A stretch of 8,708 nucleotides of DNA from Candidatus Zixiibacteriota bacterium (GCA_023132995.1 JAGLXI010000062.1:1-8708), one strand, 5' to 3'. Shown: positions 1 to 7,438, numbered from the stretch's first letter. Notes: a model not told the origin generated them from the letters alone. Numbers and translations are program-made.

Positions 1-656
1 CGACCGTGACCGGCGACGCCAGGGACTACACGCCCGCGTCCTTCTACGAGGAGTTCTTTGGTGATGGCCTTCCTGAGTATGTGGCCCTTGTGAACAACCC
101 GACCAGAGGTTATGACACGCTATACCAGATCGAACTTAGCCGCAACATGTTCGAGGGCGCCGACCTGACTATGCTCAATCTGTCCACATCGCGATTGAAA
201 CACTACTGCCGCAAAGCCCTGCTTGACAGCCAGGCGGTCTGGTTTGCCTGCGATGTCGGCAAACAGAACTACGGCGATTCGGGTATCTTCATGACGGCCA
301 TCTATGATTACAGCGGTACTCTCGGCCTCGATTTCTCTCTGACCAAGGCTGAGCGGATCACCTACCGGGACATCTCTCCCAACCACGCCATGGCTTTCAT
401 GGGAATGGACACCGCCGCCGCCGGCCAACCCGTCAAGTGGTTAGTCGAAAACAGTTGGGGGGAAAAGAAAGGCGATGACGGCTTCTGGTATATGTACGAT
501 GACTGGTTCGATGAATACGTGCTGGTGACGATCATTAACAGGAAACTCATTGAGCCTGACGATCTGGAGAAACTCAAGCAGAAGCCGGTTCGACTGCCTG
601 CCTGGGACCCTTTCTTCCTGGCCCTGCGGGAGTATCGGCCCGGCGACAGACAGTAA
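1..656 (+). CDS. pepC: Aminopeptidase C / bleomycin hydrolase (peptidase C1B), 5' end cut by window edge
   Basis: This is the C-terminal ~217 residues of a papain-fold cysteine peptidase of the bleomycin hydrolase/PepC family, a cytoplasmic, usually hexameric enzyme that trims N-terminal residues from peptides. The reading frame is open from base 3, so the gene starts outside the window and the catalytic Cys (QxxxxCW region) cannot be seen. Counting from the GTG codon at 6, the catalytic His is His127 in PNHAMAFMGMD (codon 384-386) and the catalytic Asn is Asn149 in WLVENSWGEKKGDDGFW (codon 450-452), both in the spacing and context typical of C1B rather than ordinary papains. The C-terminal arm reads LPAWDP then FFLAL and runs on to REYRPGDRQ; family members usually end shortly after WDPMGALA, so this tail is longer and lacks the Met-Gly. 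The gene stops 9 bp before the FAD oxidase, suggesting co-transcription. The family call is secure; the exact specificity (aminopeptidase or otherwise) is not. Confidence 0.93.
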   Translation, partial: TVTGDARDYTPASFYEEFFGDGLPEYVALVNNPTRGYDTLYQIELSRNMFEGADLTMLNLSTSRLKHYCRKALLDSQAVWFACDVGKQNYGDSGIFMTAIYDYSGTLGLDFSLTKAERITYRDISPNHAMAFMGMDTAAAGQPVKWLVENSWGEKKGDDGFWYMYDDWFDEYVLVTIINRKLIEPDDLEKLKQKPVRLPAWDPFFLALREYRPGDRQ

Positions 657-665
657 GAGCAAGCC

Positions 666-2027
666 ATGGGAATAGTCGAGCGGTTATCACAGATTGTATC
701 GCCTGAGCGGGTGTCGACTCATCCGGATCAGTTGTCGGTAGTCTCGCAGGATGAATCGACGCTTGAGGGTGTCATCCCACGAGCCGTCGTCTGGGCCACG
801 AGTTCTGATGAAATCAGCCGGATTGTAGTCGCCTGTCGCGAAAGCAAAACGCCCCTCACGACCCGTGGCGCCGGCAGTGCCCTTGAGGGATCGACTATCC
901 CGCTGGCCGAAGGAATCGTGCTTGATCTCAGCCGCATGACGCGCGTTCTCGATTTCTGGCCGGAAGACCTGCAGGTGCGGGTGGAGCCCGGCATAATCTA
1001 CGATCACCTGAACCTGAAGCTCAAAGACGAAGGGCTGTTTTTCCCACCTGCCCCGGGCGGCTCGGGCGACATCGCCACGGTGGGAGGCATGGTGTCCACC
1101 AACGCCAGTGGGATATACTCCGTCAAGTACGGCGCCACGCGGGAGTATGTGCTTGCCCTTGAGATCATCACCGGCACCGGCGAGATAATCACGCTCGGTA
1201 ATCGGTCGGTCAAGCGTTCCTCGGGATATAACCTGATCGACCTGATGGCTGGTTCCGAGGGCACGCTGGCTGTTATTTCAGCGGTCACTCTCAAATTAGC
1301 CGGGCTGCCCGAGGGGCGGCTGCAAACCGCCTACCGGTTCGACGACGAGATCAGCGCCGCCCGCGCCGTGTCAGAGATGTGCCGTTATGGTCTGGACCTG
1401 GCGGCGGTGGAGTTTCTGGACCGCGCCCTGGTTCAGGCGCTCAACCAACTGAAAGACTATGGCCTGGACGAAGTCCCCTGTCTCTTTCTCGAGTTTCACG
1501 GTCCCCAACCGGTGCTTCAGTCCAATAGCGAACTGGCGGAATCCATATGCAATGATCTCGGCGGCTCGAAGCTCGTCCTTGCCGACGGACAGCGCCCCTG
1601 GGAGATTCGTCACTTTGCCACCGACGCCGTCAAGCACCGAAAGCCCGGCTATGCCATCATCCGCAACGATGTCGCTTTCCCCATTTCCGCCCTGCCGGAG
1701 ATCGTGGCCTACTGCCATGAACTGGGCAATGAGCATGGGCTTTTGATTCACGCTTTCGGGCATGTCGGCCTGGGGCTGCTGCACGCCCTGATCCTGGCCG
1801 ACCGCGGCGACCCCGACCAGTGGCGACGGGCAAACGAGGTCAGCGACATGATAATAAAGAAGACGCTCCGGCGCGGCGGGACTATCTCAGGCGAACACGG
1901 GATCGGCCTGGGACACAAGAATCTCTTTGAGATGGAACACGGCCCGGCGGTGGCGTTGATGCGCGGCATCAAGAATCAGTTCGATCCCGACCATATTCTC
2001 AACCCCGGCAAGATCTTCGATCTGTAG
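666..2027 (+). CDS. FAD-linked oxidase, GlcD / D-2-hydroxyacid dehydrogenase type
   Basis: This 453-aa flavoprotein of the VAO/PCMH fold probably oxidises a 2-hydroxyacid (glycolate, D-lactate or similar) to the 2-oxoacid and passes electrons to another carrier. The N-terminal FAD-binding domain (about residues 35-215) shows TRGAGSALEG (66-75), the FAD pyrophosphate segment PPAPGGSGDIATVGG (127-141) followed by TNASG, and AGSEGTLAVIS (195-205). The C-terminal FAD-oxidase domain (about 215-453) has SGEHGIG (408-414) and ends NQFDPDHILNPGKIF. The usual metal/substrate motif GHxGDGNLH is present as GHVGLGLLH (365-373): both His residues are kept, but the Asp and Asn are Leu. No Fe-S domain is fused, so an accessory GlcE/GlcF-like partner, if needed, is not beside it. 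The ATG at 666 lies 9 bp after the pepC stop with only a weak purine-rich site (AAGAGCAAG), consistent with translation inside an operon. The family is certain; the substrate cannot be read from sequence. Confidence 0.92.
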   Translation: MGIVERLSQIVSPERVSTHPDQLSVVSQDESTLEGVIPRAVVWATSSDEISRIVVACRESKTPLTTRGAGSALEGSTIPLAEGIVLDLSRMTRVLDFWPEDLQVRVEPGIIYDHLNLKLKDEGLFFPPAPGGSGDIATVGGMVSTNASGIYSVKYGATREYVLALEIITGTGEIITLGNRSVKRSSGYNLIDLMAGSEGTLAVISAVTLKLAGLPEGRLQTAYRFDDEISAARAVSEMCRYGLDLAAVEFLDRALVQALNQLKDYGLDEVPCLFLEFHGPQPVLQSNSELAESICNDLGGSKLVLADGQRPWEIRHFATDAVKHRKPGYAIIRNDVAFPISALPEIVAYCHELGNEHGLLIHAFGHVGLGLLHALILADRGDPDQWRRANEVSDMIIKKTLRRGGTISGEHGIGLGHKNLFEMEHGPAVALMRGIKNQFDPDHILNPGKIFDL

Positions 2028-2158
2028 CGTTGGCTTGTTTTACCACCGGTGACCTGATCTACTTCCTCCCGGATGTCTTTGAGGAGTTGGAGAAGTGGCC
2101 TCAGTGAGTATCCGAAGCTGCGGCACCAGTAATGTTCAAACGGGGGGCAAGTTTGGGT

Positions 2159-2359
2159 CGGGGTGGCCCGCCATTTATGGGCTGTCTCAAACCCGTGTTT
2201 CCGTGTTATGTCAGATCTTGACGGCGGCAAGGCCGCTCGTGTGACTTAACGGATTCTGATGCGTTTCAGAAGGTTTGAGATTCTCCAGTTTTATTTACAA
2301 TGTTGGATGGGGTCTGCCGAGCGAGTTTTGAGACAGCCTGCTTGCCCTGGGCCACCCCG
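2159..2359. repeat. MITE-like inverted-repeat element, about 200 bp, no coding capacity
   Basis: The left end CGGGGTGGCCC (2159-2169) is the exact reverse complement of the right end GGGCCACCCCG (2349-2359). After 10 unmatched bases on each side, a second exact 12-bp match follows: GGCTGTCTCAAA (2180-2191) against TTTGAGACAGCC (2327-2338). The equal 10-bp spacers suggest one ~33-bp terminal inverted repeat with a diverged middle, enclosing about 133 bp without an open frame. The tetramer GTCG is found at both edges (2157-2160 and 2359-2362) and could be a target duplication, but it overlaps the arms and is short. The alternative is an old nested insertion, a GGCTGTCTCAAA-ended element inside a GGGGTGGCCC palindrome. 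The inverted matches are seen directly; mobility is inference. Confidence 0.6.
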
Positions 2360-2395
2360 TCGTCAGTTCAAGCGCAAGACCTTCTGAGGGCCCAC

Positions 2396-2424
2396 TTGAC
2401 ACGGGCGGGCGTTTGCGTTATGTA
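2396..2424 (+). promoter_or_regulatory. Putative sigma70-type promoter of the UPF0173 hydrolase gene
   Basis: A perfect -35 hexamer TTGACA (2396-2401) is followed, after a 17-bp spacer, by TATGTA (2419-2424) as a weak -10. Transcription would begin near 2431, giving a leader of about 54 nt before the ATG at 2485. It lies just outside the right arm of the inverted-repeat element. The -10 matches only half of the consensus, so this is a reasonable but unproven call. Confidence 0.45.
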
Positions 2425-2470
2425 TTGCCGGATCACGTGAGACGTTGCAGATAATCAAACAACGTTTGTC

Positions 2471-2476
2471 AGGAGG
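2471..2476 (+). promoter_or_regulatory. Strong Shine-Dalgarno AGGAGG
   Basis: AGGAGG stands 8 nt (ATAAAACA) before the ATG at 2485. It is the only full-consensus ribosome site in the window and fixes the start of the UPF0173 hydrolase. Confidence 0.85.
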
Positions 2477-2484
2477 ATAAAACA

Positions 2485-3162
2485 ATGCCACAGGTTAGAT
2501 TCTTGGGTCATTCCTGTGTGACCGTCACCGAGGGAAGCCACAAGCTGATCATCGATCCCTTCCTCACCGGCAATCCCAAAGCGCCGGTGAAAGCGGACGA
2601 TATCGACGTCAACTTCGTCCTGATCAGCCACGGGCACGGGGACCATCTCGGCGACGGTATCGCCATTGCCAAACGCAACAACGCCACCGTCATCGCCAAC
2701 TTCGAGCTGGCCAATATGTGCGCTAACGAGGGAGTCAATATCCACCCGATGCATGTGGGAGGGCGACACGACTTTGATTTCGGCAGTGTCAAGCTGACTA
2801 TCGCCCATCACGGCGGGGGCGCGGGCGAGGATGCCTCCCGCTATACGGGGCCGCCGGTGGGGTTTTTGGTGACGATCGGCGGCAAGACCATCTACCATTC
2901 CGGCGATACCGGGCTGTTCTACGACATGAAACTGATCGGCGAGATGAACCGTATCGATCTGGCCTTTCTGCCGATCGGCGACAACTTCACGATGGGCGTC
3001 GACGACGCCGTCAAGGCGGTGGAGTTCCTCCGGCCCGCGAAGGTGGTGCCTTTCCACTACGGCACCTGGCCACTTATCGAAACCAATCCGGAGGACTTCA
3101 AGGCCAAGGTCACCGGGGCGGAAGTAGTCATACTGAAGCCGGGCGAGACGTACGACGTGTAG
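2485..3162 (+). CDS. UPF0173 family metal-dependent hydrolase (metallo-beta-lactamase fold)
   Basis: This 225-aa cytoplasmic protein has the complete metallo-beta-lactamase fold pattern. The metal motif HxHxDH is SHGHGDHLGD (48-57, with His49, His51, Asp53, His54), followed by IAHHGGG (107-112), HSGDTGLF (138-145) with the bridging Asp141, and PFHYGTWP (189-196) with the last metal-ligand His191. The order, spacing and total length match the UPF0173 (YtkL-like) family, which is usually 225-230 aa; no extra domain is fused. The opening MPQVRFLGHSCVTV is typical of the family, and a perfect AGGAGG 8 nt upstream supports the start. All ligands are present, so an active di-metal hydrolase is expected, but the family's physiological substrate is not settled and nothing in the neighbourhood points to one. 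It has its own promoter-like sequence and is probably transcribed alone; a 164-bp gap separates it from the AsmA gene. Confidence 0.93.
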   Translation: MPQVRFLGHSCVTVTEGSHKLIIDPFLTGNPKAPVKADDIDVNFVLISHGHGDHLGDGIAIAKRNNATVIANFELANMCANEGVNIHPMHVGGRHDFDFGSVKLTIAHHGGGAGEDASRYTGPPVGFLVTIGGKTIYHSGDTGLFYDMKLIGEMNRIDLAFLPIGDNFTMGVDDAVKAVEFLRPAKVVPFHYGTWPLIETNPEDFKAKVTGAEVVILKPGETYDV

Positions 3163-3326
3163 CGCACCTCATGGCTGGTGATGTAAAGCTGCCGGTCGCC
3201 TGATTCCCGCCTGCACGGAACACCTGCTGATCCCACAGCCGGGGCCGCCTGTTTTTGGTTGCCTGGGGAATGGGTCTGCCCTAAAGTGTATAAGATATGA
3301 TTCAATACTGAACTGAGCAGGATGCA

Positions 3327-6161
3327 ATGAAGAGACTTCTGAAAGTAGCGGCCTGGGTGGCCGGGATATTGGTGGTGGTGATAATCCTGGCCGTGGCAGG
3401 CCTCAAGCTTTTCCTGCCGGCCGAGAAGATACGTACTCTGGCCATCGAGAAGGCCGGCCAGGAGCTGGGCCGTGACGTATCCATAGAGAGTATCGATATC
3501 TCCCTCTGGGGAGGGCTGGGCGTCAAGCTTGTGAACGTCACGGTGGGGAATCCGCCCTGGATCGAGCGGGACCATTTCCTGGTGGCTGACAACATTGATG
3601 TGAAACTACAAATCCTGCCTCTGATCTCCGGTGAGTACCGGGTAGACCGCCTGATTATAAACAACCCCCGCATAACGATGCTGAAAATGCCCGACGGCGC
3701 CAACAACTACACCTTAGCCGCGATTGATCGAAAGCTTCCGCCAGACCTGGCTGAGGAAGTCCCGGCCGAGTCAAAGGCCGCCGCTGCGGTGGTTTCGTTC
3801 GGCCGTCTGGAGATCAATGGGGGCTGGCTCGACTATGTCGATGACAGCGCCGGTATGAGGATTCGGCTGACCGGGTTGGATATCTCCACATCCCTGGAAA
3901 GCCCGCGCGCGGGTGTCTTTCTTTCGTCAGGTGAGGTTGAGGTTGACAGTCTTCTTATTGTCACCAAAGAGGTCGTGCCGCCGTTGTCGGTTAAGTTGGG
4001 TTATACCGCCGGGTATGATCTTGCCGAGCGGCACCTGGAACTTGACAAGGCCGATCTGGAAGTCAACGGCCTGGAGTTTCGTATTGAGGGCGAGGCGTTC
4101 CACCCGCCCGGGGAAATCCGCGGCCTGGGAACGGTGCACTCACAGCGGATCAGGGTAGCTGATCTGTTTGATCTCATGCCGCCGGAGCAGGCGGAGGCGC
4201 TCACCGGGTTCACACTCGACGGTGACTTCTCGCTGGAATTGAGCATTAACTATGATGACACCAGGGAGGAACCGCTGGTCTATTCCGGTACGGCCGTCGT
4301 CACCGACCTGAGCATGTCGAAAGCCGATGTCCCAGGCAGCCTTCAGTTCCGGCGCGCCCTGATTGATTTCGAGCCGGACAACCTGAGGATGAACATCGAG
4401 GATGGTTCGTTCGACGGCAAACCGCTCAAGGGGATACTGGTGGTCAATGATTTCGAGAACCCCGTCGTCAACGGTGAACTGGCCGGTAAGTTGAACCTTG
4501 CTTATGCACAGCCCTTCCTTCCAGTCGAGGACAAGCCGGAACTGGCCGGCGAACTGGACTTCTCCACGAAGTTCTCGGGTGACATCAGTGACGTGAAGAC
4601 GATGCGGTTTTCCGGACAGTTGGCGGTCACCGACGGTCGCTACAATTCCCTCCTGCTGCCGGAGCCGGTGGAGTCGTTCAGCCTGGCCCTGTATATCGAC
4701 AACACTCTCACCCGCGTCGATAAGCTCAAGCTCACAACGGCCTCGGGTGAGCTTTCTTTCAAGGGTCGCATCAATAACCTCGTGCCGTACCTGTTGGCCG
4801 ACTCAGCCTCGGCAATGAAAGTGGCGCCCTCGGTCGACGGATCCCTGACCGGTCGTTTGAACATGGCCTTTCTGAATCAGTTTCTCCCGCCGACTGGAAA
4901 GCCCCAGGTAATGGGACTTCTGTCTGTGGATATGAGGCTCGCCGGGAATGCGGACGACATGGCGAACTTCCAGCCGCGGGGGACGGTCGAAATCGTCGGC
5001 GCTTCCTATACGGACTCGCTGCTGCCGGAGCCGGTCAAACGTCTTGAAGCCCGGCTGCTGATTTCTCCCGACACTGTCATCGTCGAGAAGATGGCCGTAG
5101 CCTTTGAGTCCAGCGACTTCGCATTCTCCGGCAAGCTGATAGACCCGTTCCCATACTTGTTGCCGCTTGATGTTGTCGATCGCTCACGCGTGAAGCGGCC
5201 GCATCTGCAGTTCGAACTGACGTCGCACCGCCTTGATATCGACAAGCTCTTTCCCGAGGCAGCCCCCGGCTCCGCAAGCAACAGGGCCGCTCTGCCGGCT
5301 GACTCTGTGCCACCCCTCATCCTGCCGGATATTGACGGCAGCGGTCGGTTTGCAATCGACACGCTGATCTACAGCCGGGTGGAGTTTACCGACATCTCCG
5401 GCAAAGTGAAAATCGAGGATGGCAGGATCGACTGCCATGACGTGGCAGGTGACGTCTATACCGGCAAAGTCATGGGCAACAATACCATTGATCTGAACGA
5501 TTTTGAAAATCCGCACTATGTGGGTGAGTTTCAGGCCACGGGGATTGAGGCGGATGATTTCGTTTCGCGGTTTTCGAAATTCGGCGGGCATCTGTTCGGC
5601 AAAATCAACCTCAATGGCGATTATGACGCTCGGGGTTGGGAACCGGAGGAGTTCCTCAACTCGCTGTCCATTACAGGAGTCCTCAACATGAAAGAGGGCA
5701 AGGTGGTTACTTCCGGGGTGATCCATTCCGCCATCGCCGGTATTGCCGACAAGGCCGGGCAGTCGTTCGAGAAAGAACAACCGCTCAAAAACCTGAGCAC
5801 AAATATCCTTGTGAAGGACGGCCGGGTGAGTGTCGACAAACTCACCACCTCAATGGGGAACCTCGGCGATCTCGGCCTCGACGGCTCCTACGGTTTTGAC
5901 GGCAGCATCAGTTACAAGGGCACCGTTCTTCTGTCGGAGGCTTGGACGCAGAAATTAGTATCCGGGAGCGGACTGGTGGGCGGACTGGCCGGTTTGCTCA
6001 GCGACAAGAGTATCGAGCGCATCAGGCTGCCGTTGGAGATCGGCGGCACCATGGACAAGCCGAAATTGAACCTGGACTACTCGGCTCTCACCAAGGACAT
6101 CGGAGAGAACCTGAAAGACGACGCCGGCAATCTGCTCAAAGGACTGTTCAAGAAGAAATGA
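3327..6161 (+). CDS. AsmA-family envelope protein (944 aa)
   Basis: A long AsmA-type protein, likely anchored in the inner membrane with a large periplasmic part. The N-terminus is a short basic stretch (MKRLLK) then one hydrophobic helix (about residues 8-30), followed by the AsmA N-terminal pattern: GRDVSIESIDISLWGGLGVKL (48-68), then KLQILPLISGEYRVDRLIINNP (93-114). The rest is beta-strand-rich. Residues 389-490 and 511-612 are an internal duplication with a 122-residue offset, and NDFENP occurs twice (374-379 and 724-729). The C-terminal AsmA-type region (about 690-925) ends in a Lys-rich tail, FKKK. Known relatives (AsmA, YhdP, TamB) form long hydrophobic beta-grooves thought to move phospholipid between membranes; that role here is inferred. 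The start is supported by CAGGA (3318-3322), 4 nt before the ATG. -10-like TATAAG (3289-3294) and TATGAT (3296-3301) lie upstream without a good -35. It is flanked by gaps of 164 and 124 bp, so probably monocistronic. Confidence 0.9.
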   Translation: MKRLLKVAAWVAGILVVVIILAVAGLKLFLPAEKIRTLAIEKAGQELGRDVSIESIDISLWGGLGVKLVNVTVGNPPWIERDHFLVADNIDVKLQILPLISGEYRVDRLIINNPRITMLKMPDGANNYTLAAIDRKLPPDLAEEVPAESKAAAAVVSFGRLEINGGWLDYVDDSAGMRIRLTGLDISTSLESPRAGVFLSSGEVEVDSLLIVTKEVVPPLSVKLGYTAGYDLAERHLELDKADLEVNGLEFRIEGEAFHPPGEIRGLGTVHSQRIRVADLFDLMPPEQAEALTGFTLDGDFSLELSINYDDTREEPLVYSGTAVVTDLSMSKADVPGSLQFRRALIDFEPDNLRMNIEDGSFDGKPLKGILVVNDFENPVVNGELAGKLNLAYAQPFLPVEDKPELAGELDFSTKFSGDISDVKTMRFSGQLAVTDGRYNSLLLPEPVESFSLALYIDNTLTRVDKLKLTTASGELSFKGRINNLVPYLLADSASAMKVAPSVDGSLTGRLNMAFLNQFLPPTGKPQVMGLLSVDMRLAGNADDMANFQPRGTVEIVGASYTDSLLPEPVKRLEARLLISPDTVIVEKMAVAFESSDFAFSGKLIDPFPYLLPLDVVDRSRVKRPHLQFELTSHRLDIDKLFPEAAPGSASNRAALPADSVPPLILPDIDGSGRFAIDTLIYSRVEFTDISGKVKIEDGRIDCHDVAGDVYTGKVMGNNTIDLNDFENPHYVGEFQATGIEADDFVSRFSKFGGHLFGKINLNGDYDARGWEPEEFLNSLSITGVLNMKEGKVVTSGVIHSAIAGIADKAGQSFEKEQPLKNLSTNILVKDGRVSVDKLTTSMGNLGDLGLDGSYGFDGSISYKGTVLLSEAWTQKLVSGSGLVGGLAGLLSDKSIERIRLPLEIGGTMDKPKLNLDYSALTKDIGENLKDDAGNLLKGLFKKK
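4491..5162 (+). repeat. Internal duplication within the AsmA-family gene
   Basis: Codons 389-490 and 511-612 encode matching segments. Each begins LN-x-A-x-x-x-x-FLP (LNLAYAQPFLP / LNMAFLNQFLPP), has LLPEPV at 443-448 / 565-570, and ends SFKGRINNLVPYLL / AFSGKLIDPFPYLL. A 17-nt exact DNA repeat, CTGCTGCCGGAGCCGGT, lies at 4653-4669 and 5019-5035, 366 bp (122 codons) apart. It reads as an old tandem duplication of a beta-groove unit kept in frame. Confidence 0.75.
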
Positions 6162-6171
6162 CCAGTCACGC

Positions 6172-6201
6172 ATTCGCTCACTTCATGTTCGGCGAGCGAA
6201 T
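6172..6201. terminator. Hairpin after the AsmA gene, possible terminator
   Basis: ATTCGCTC (6172-6179) pairs perfectly with GAGCGAAT (6194-6201) across a 14-nt loop, beginning 10 bp after the AsmA stop. There is no T-tract directly after the stem (a short CTTT follows at 6209-6212), so it may be a weak or factor-dependent terminator, or an mRNA 3'-end protector. A TTGACA (6211-6216) follows but has no matching -10. Confidence 0.35.
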
Positions 6202-6285
6202 CGCATGTCTTTGACAAAGAGCCGTCCCGATCTCGACAGCTGAACCAGCCTGACGACAAGGCATTGGCGGGTTGCATGACACGAG

Positions 6286-7299
6286 ATGGTCGGTCCTCGA
6301 AGCGATGAGTATAATATCGTGAAGAGCCTGATGCCGAATCATCCGGATCTGACGCGGGAAGCCCCGGCCGCTGAGCGGAGAATCAAGAATTACATCCGGG
6401 AGACACCGTTAGAGTTCTCCCCTTATCTTAGTGCTCTGGGCAGGTGCAATGTTTACCTGAAGCTGGAGAATCTCCAGAAGACCGGCTCGTTCAAGTATCG
6501 GGGCGCGGCCAATCATATTCTCTCCCTATTTCCGGACGATAGAGACCGCGGTCTGGTCACCGCCTCCACCGGCAATCACGCTGCCGCTGTGGCCTGTGTC
6601 CTGGATGAGATCGGCTCCCACGGGACCGTCTACCTTCCTGAGAATACCAGCAAGGCGAAACTTGAGGGGTTGCGAGTCTCCGGCATGGAACTGAAGTTTC
6701 ATGGAACGGACTGCATTCAAGCGGAGATCTTCGCGCGCAAGACTGCGCAGGCCAGCGGTCAGGTATACATCCCGCCCTATAACCACCCCCGGATCATCGC
6801 CGGGCAGGCGACTGTCGCCATCGAACTGGAAAGGCAACTCGGCAGAATCGATGTCGTCTTCGTTCCGGTCGGTGGCGGCGGGCTCATGTCGGGAATAGCC
6901 GGCTATCTGAAAGGATCGAATCCCTCCCTGGTTGCAGTCGGCTGCCAGCCGGAAAACTCGTCGGTGATGTATGAATCGGTGCGGCGGGGAAAGATCGTTG
7001 ACATGGATTCGTTGCCGACTCTGTCCGATGGAACGAGTGGGGGCATCGAGAAAGACTCTCTGACGTTTGAAATATGCCGACGCTGTGTGGATGACTACGT
7101 GCTGGTCTCCGAAGACGAAATCAAGAACGCCCTGATCCTGTTGATAGAGAAACACAACATGCTGGTGGAGGGCGCGGCAGCGCTATCGGTAGCCTCGTTT
7201 ATCAAACTCAGAGACCGGTTCAAAGACAAGAACGTGGTCCTTGTCATAAGCGGGAACAAGATCAGTCTGGAGACTTTGAGAACCGTCATCGGTGAGTAG
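6286..7299 (+). CDS. PLP-dependent threonine/serine dehydratase (fold-type II, no regulatory domain)
   Basis: A fold-type II PLP enzyme that most likely deaminates L-threonine or L-serine to 2-oxobutyrate or pyruvate plus ammonia. Visible parts, numbered from the ATG at 6286: ENLQKTGSFKYRGA (61-74) with the PLP Schiff-base Lys70; STGNHAAA (94-101) with Asn97; the phosphate-binding loop PVGGGGLMSG (194-203); LSDGTSGG (246-253); VEGAAAL (294-300); and SGNKIS (322-327), whose Ser contacts the pyridine nitrogen. It lacks the C-terminal ACT-like regulatory domain of biosynthetic IlvA, so it resembles catabolic TdcB or serine racemase. The serine-racemase metal-ligand Glu (in 'AEPSN') aligns with Gln221 here. 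The start is uncertain: no ribosome site precedes 6286, and the ATG at 6331 (Met16) fits family N-termini better; a TATAAT at 6310-6315 would make a short leader for that start. Neighbours give no pathway clue. Family sure; exact substrate not. Confidence 0.9.
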   Translation: MVGPRSDEYNIVKSLMPNHPDLTREAPAAERRIKNYIRETPLEFSPYLSALGRCNVYLKLENLQKTGSFKYRGAANHILSLFPDDRDRGLVTASTGNHAAAVACVLDEIGSHGTVYLPENTSKAKLEGLRVSGMELKFHGTDCIQAEIFARKTAQASGQVYIPPYNHPRIIAGQATVAIELERQLGRIDVVFVPVGGGGLMSGIAGYLKGSNPSLVAVGCQPENSSVMYESVRRGKIVDMDSLPTLSDGTSGGIEKDSLTFEICRRCVDDYVLVSEDEIKNALILLIEKHNMLVEGAAALSVASFIKLRDRFKDKNVVLVISGNKISLETLRTVIGE

Positions 7300-7414
7300 G
7301 GCTCTTATAGCAGTTCGGCATCATGAGCCGACGACTTTCCGGACGCAATACCCCTGTCTGCCTCATCCGTCATGCCGGCGAAAGGGTTTGTTGAGAAACG
7401 CACTTCAATGTGTG

Positions 7415-7438
7415 GCGTCGGGTGTCTCTGCCCGACGC
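7415..7438. repeat. Hairpin 1 of the MITE-like element
   Basis: GCGTCGGG (7415-7422) pairs perfectly with CCCGACGC (7431-7438) across the loop TGTCTCTG. On the - strand the loop region reads CAGAGACA, matching the loop of hairpin 2 in inverted orientation. Confidence 0.75.

Larger units (their letters stand above)
2028..2484. other. 457-bp gene-free gap with an inverted-repeat element and a promoter
   Basis: No convincing coding sequence is seen on either strand. The gap contains an inverted-repeat element (2159-2359), a small perfect hairpin GCGGC-AAG-GCCGC (2224-2236), further partly competing inverted matches (2185-2193 with 2272-2280; 2266-2274 with 2379-2387), and the promoter and Shine-Dalgarno of the downstream hydrolase gene. 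No clear intrinsic terminator (stem plus T-tract) follows the FAD oxidase stop. The pattern is that of a non-coding insertion between two older transcription units. Confidence 0.7.

Noticed and set aside
1976..2230. 84-codon - strand frame running into the 2159-2359 repeat (contains HGFETAHKWRATPT)
   Set aside because: It overlaps the 3' end of the FAD oxidase and the left arm of the inverted repeat. I see no ribosome site or family; it is probably a translation of repeat DNA.
2455..3057. 200-codon open frame on the - strand opposite the UPF0173 hydrolase
   Set aside because: It lies antisense to a gene with complete catalytic motifs, and its protein shows no recognisable domain; it is a high-GC shadow frame.
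3235..3256. GC-rich stretch followed by TTTTT after the hydrolase gene, possible intrinsic terminator
   Set aside because: The bases before the T-run do not form a stable stem (only 3-bp matches), so I did not list it.
3057..3575. 172-codon - strand frame over the gap between the hydrolase and AsmA genes
   Set aside because: It overlaps two well-supported + strand genes at its ends and its composition and lack of motifs do not suggest a real protein.
6211..6216. Perfect TTGACA upstream of the dehydratase gene
   Set aside because: No -10-like hexamer lies 16-18 bp downstream; the TATAAT at 6310 is far out of range.
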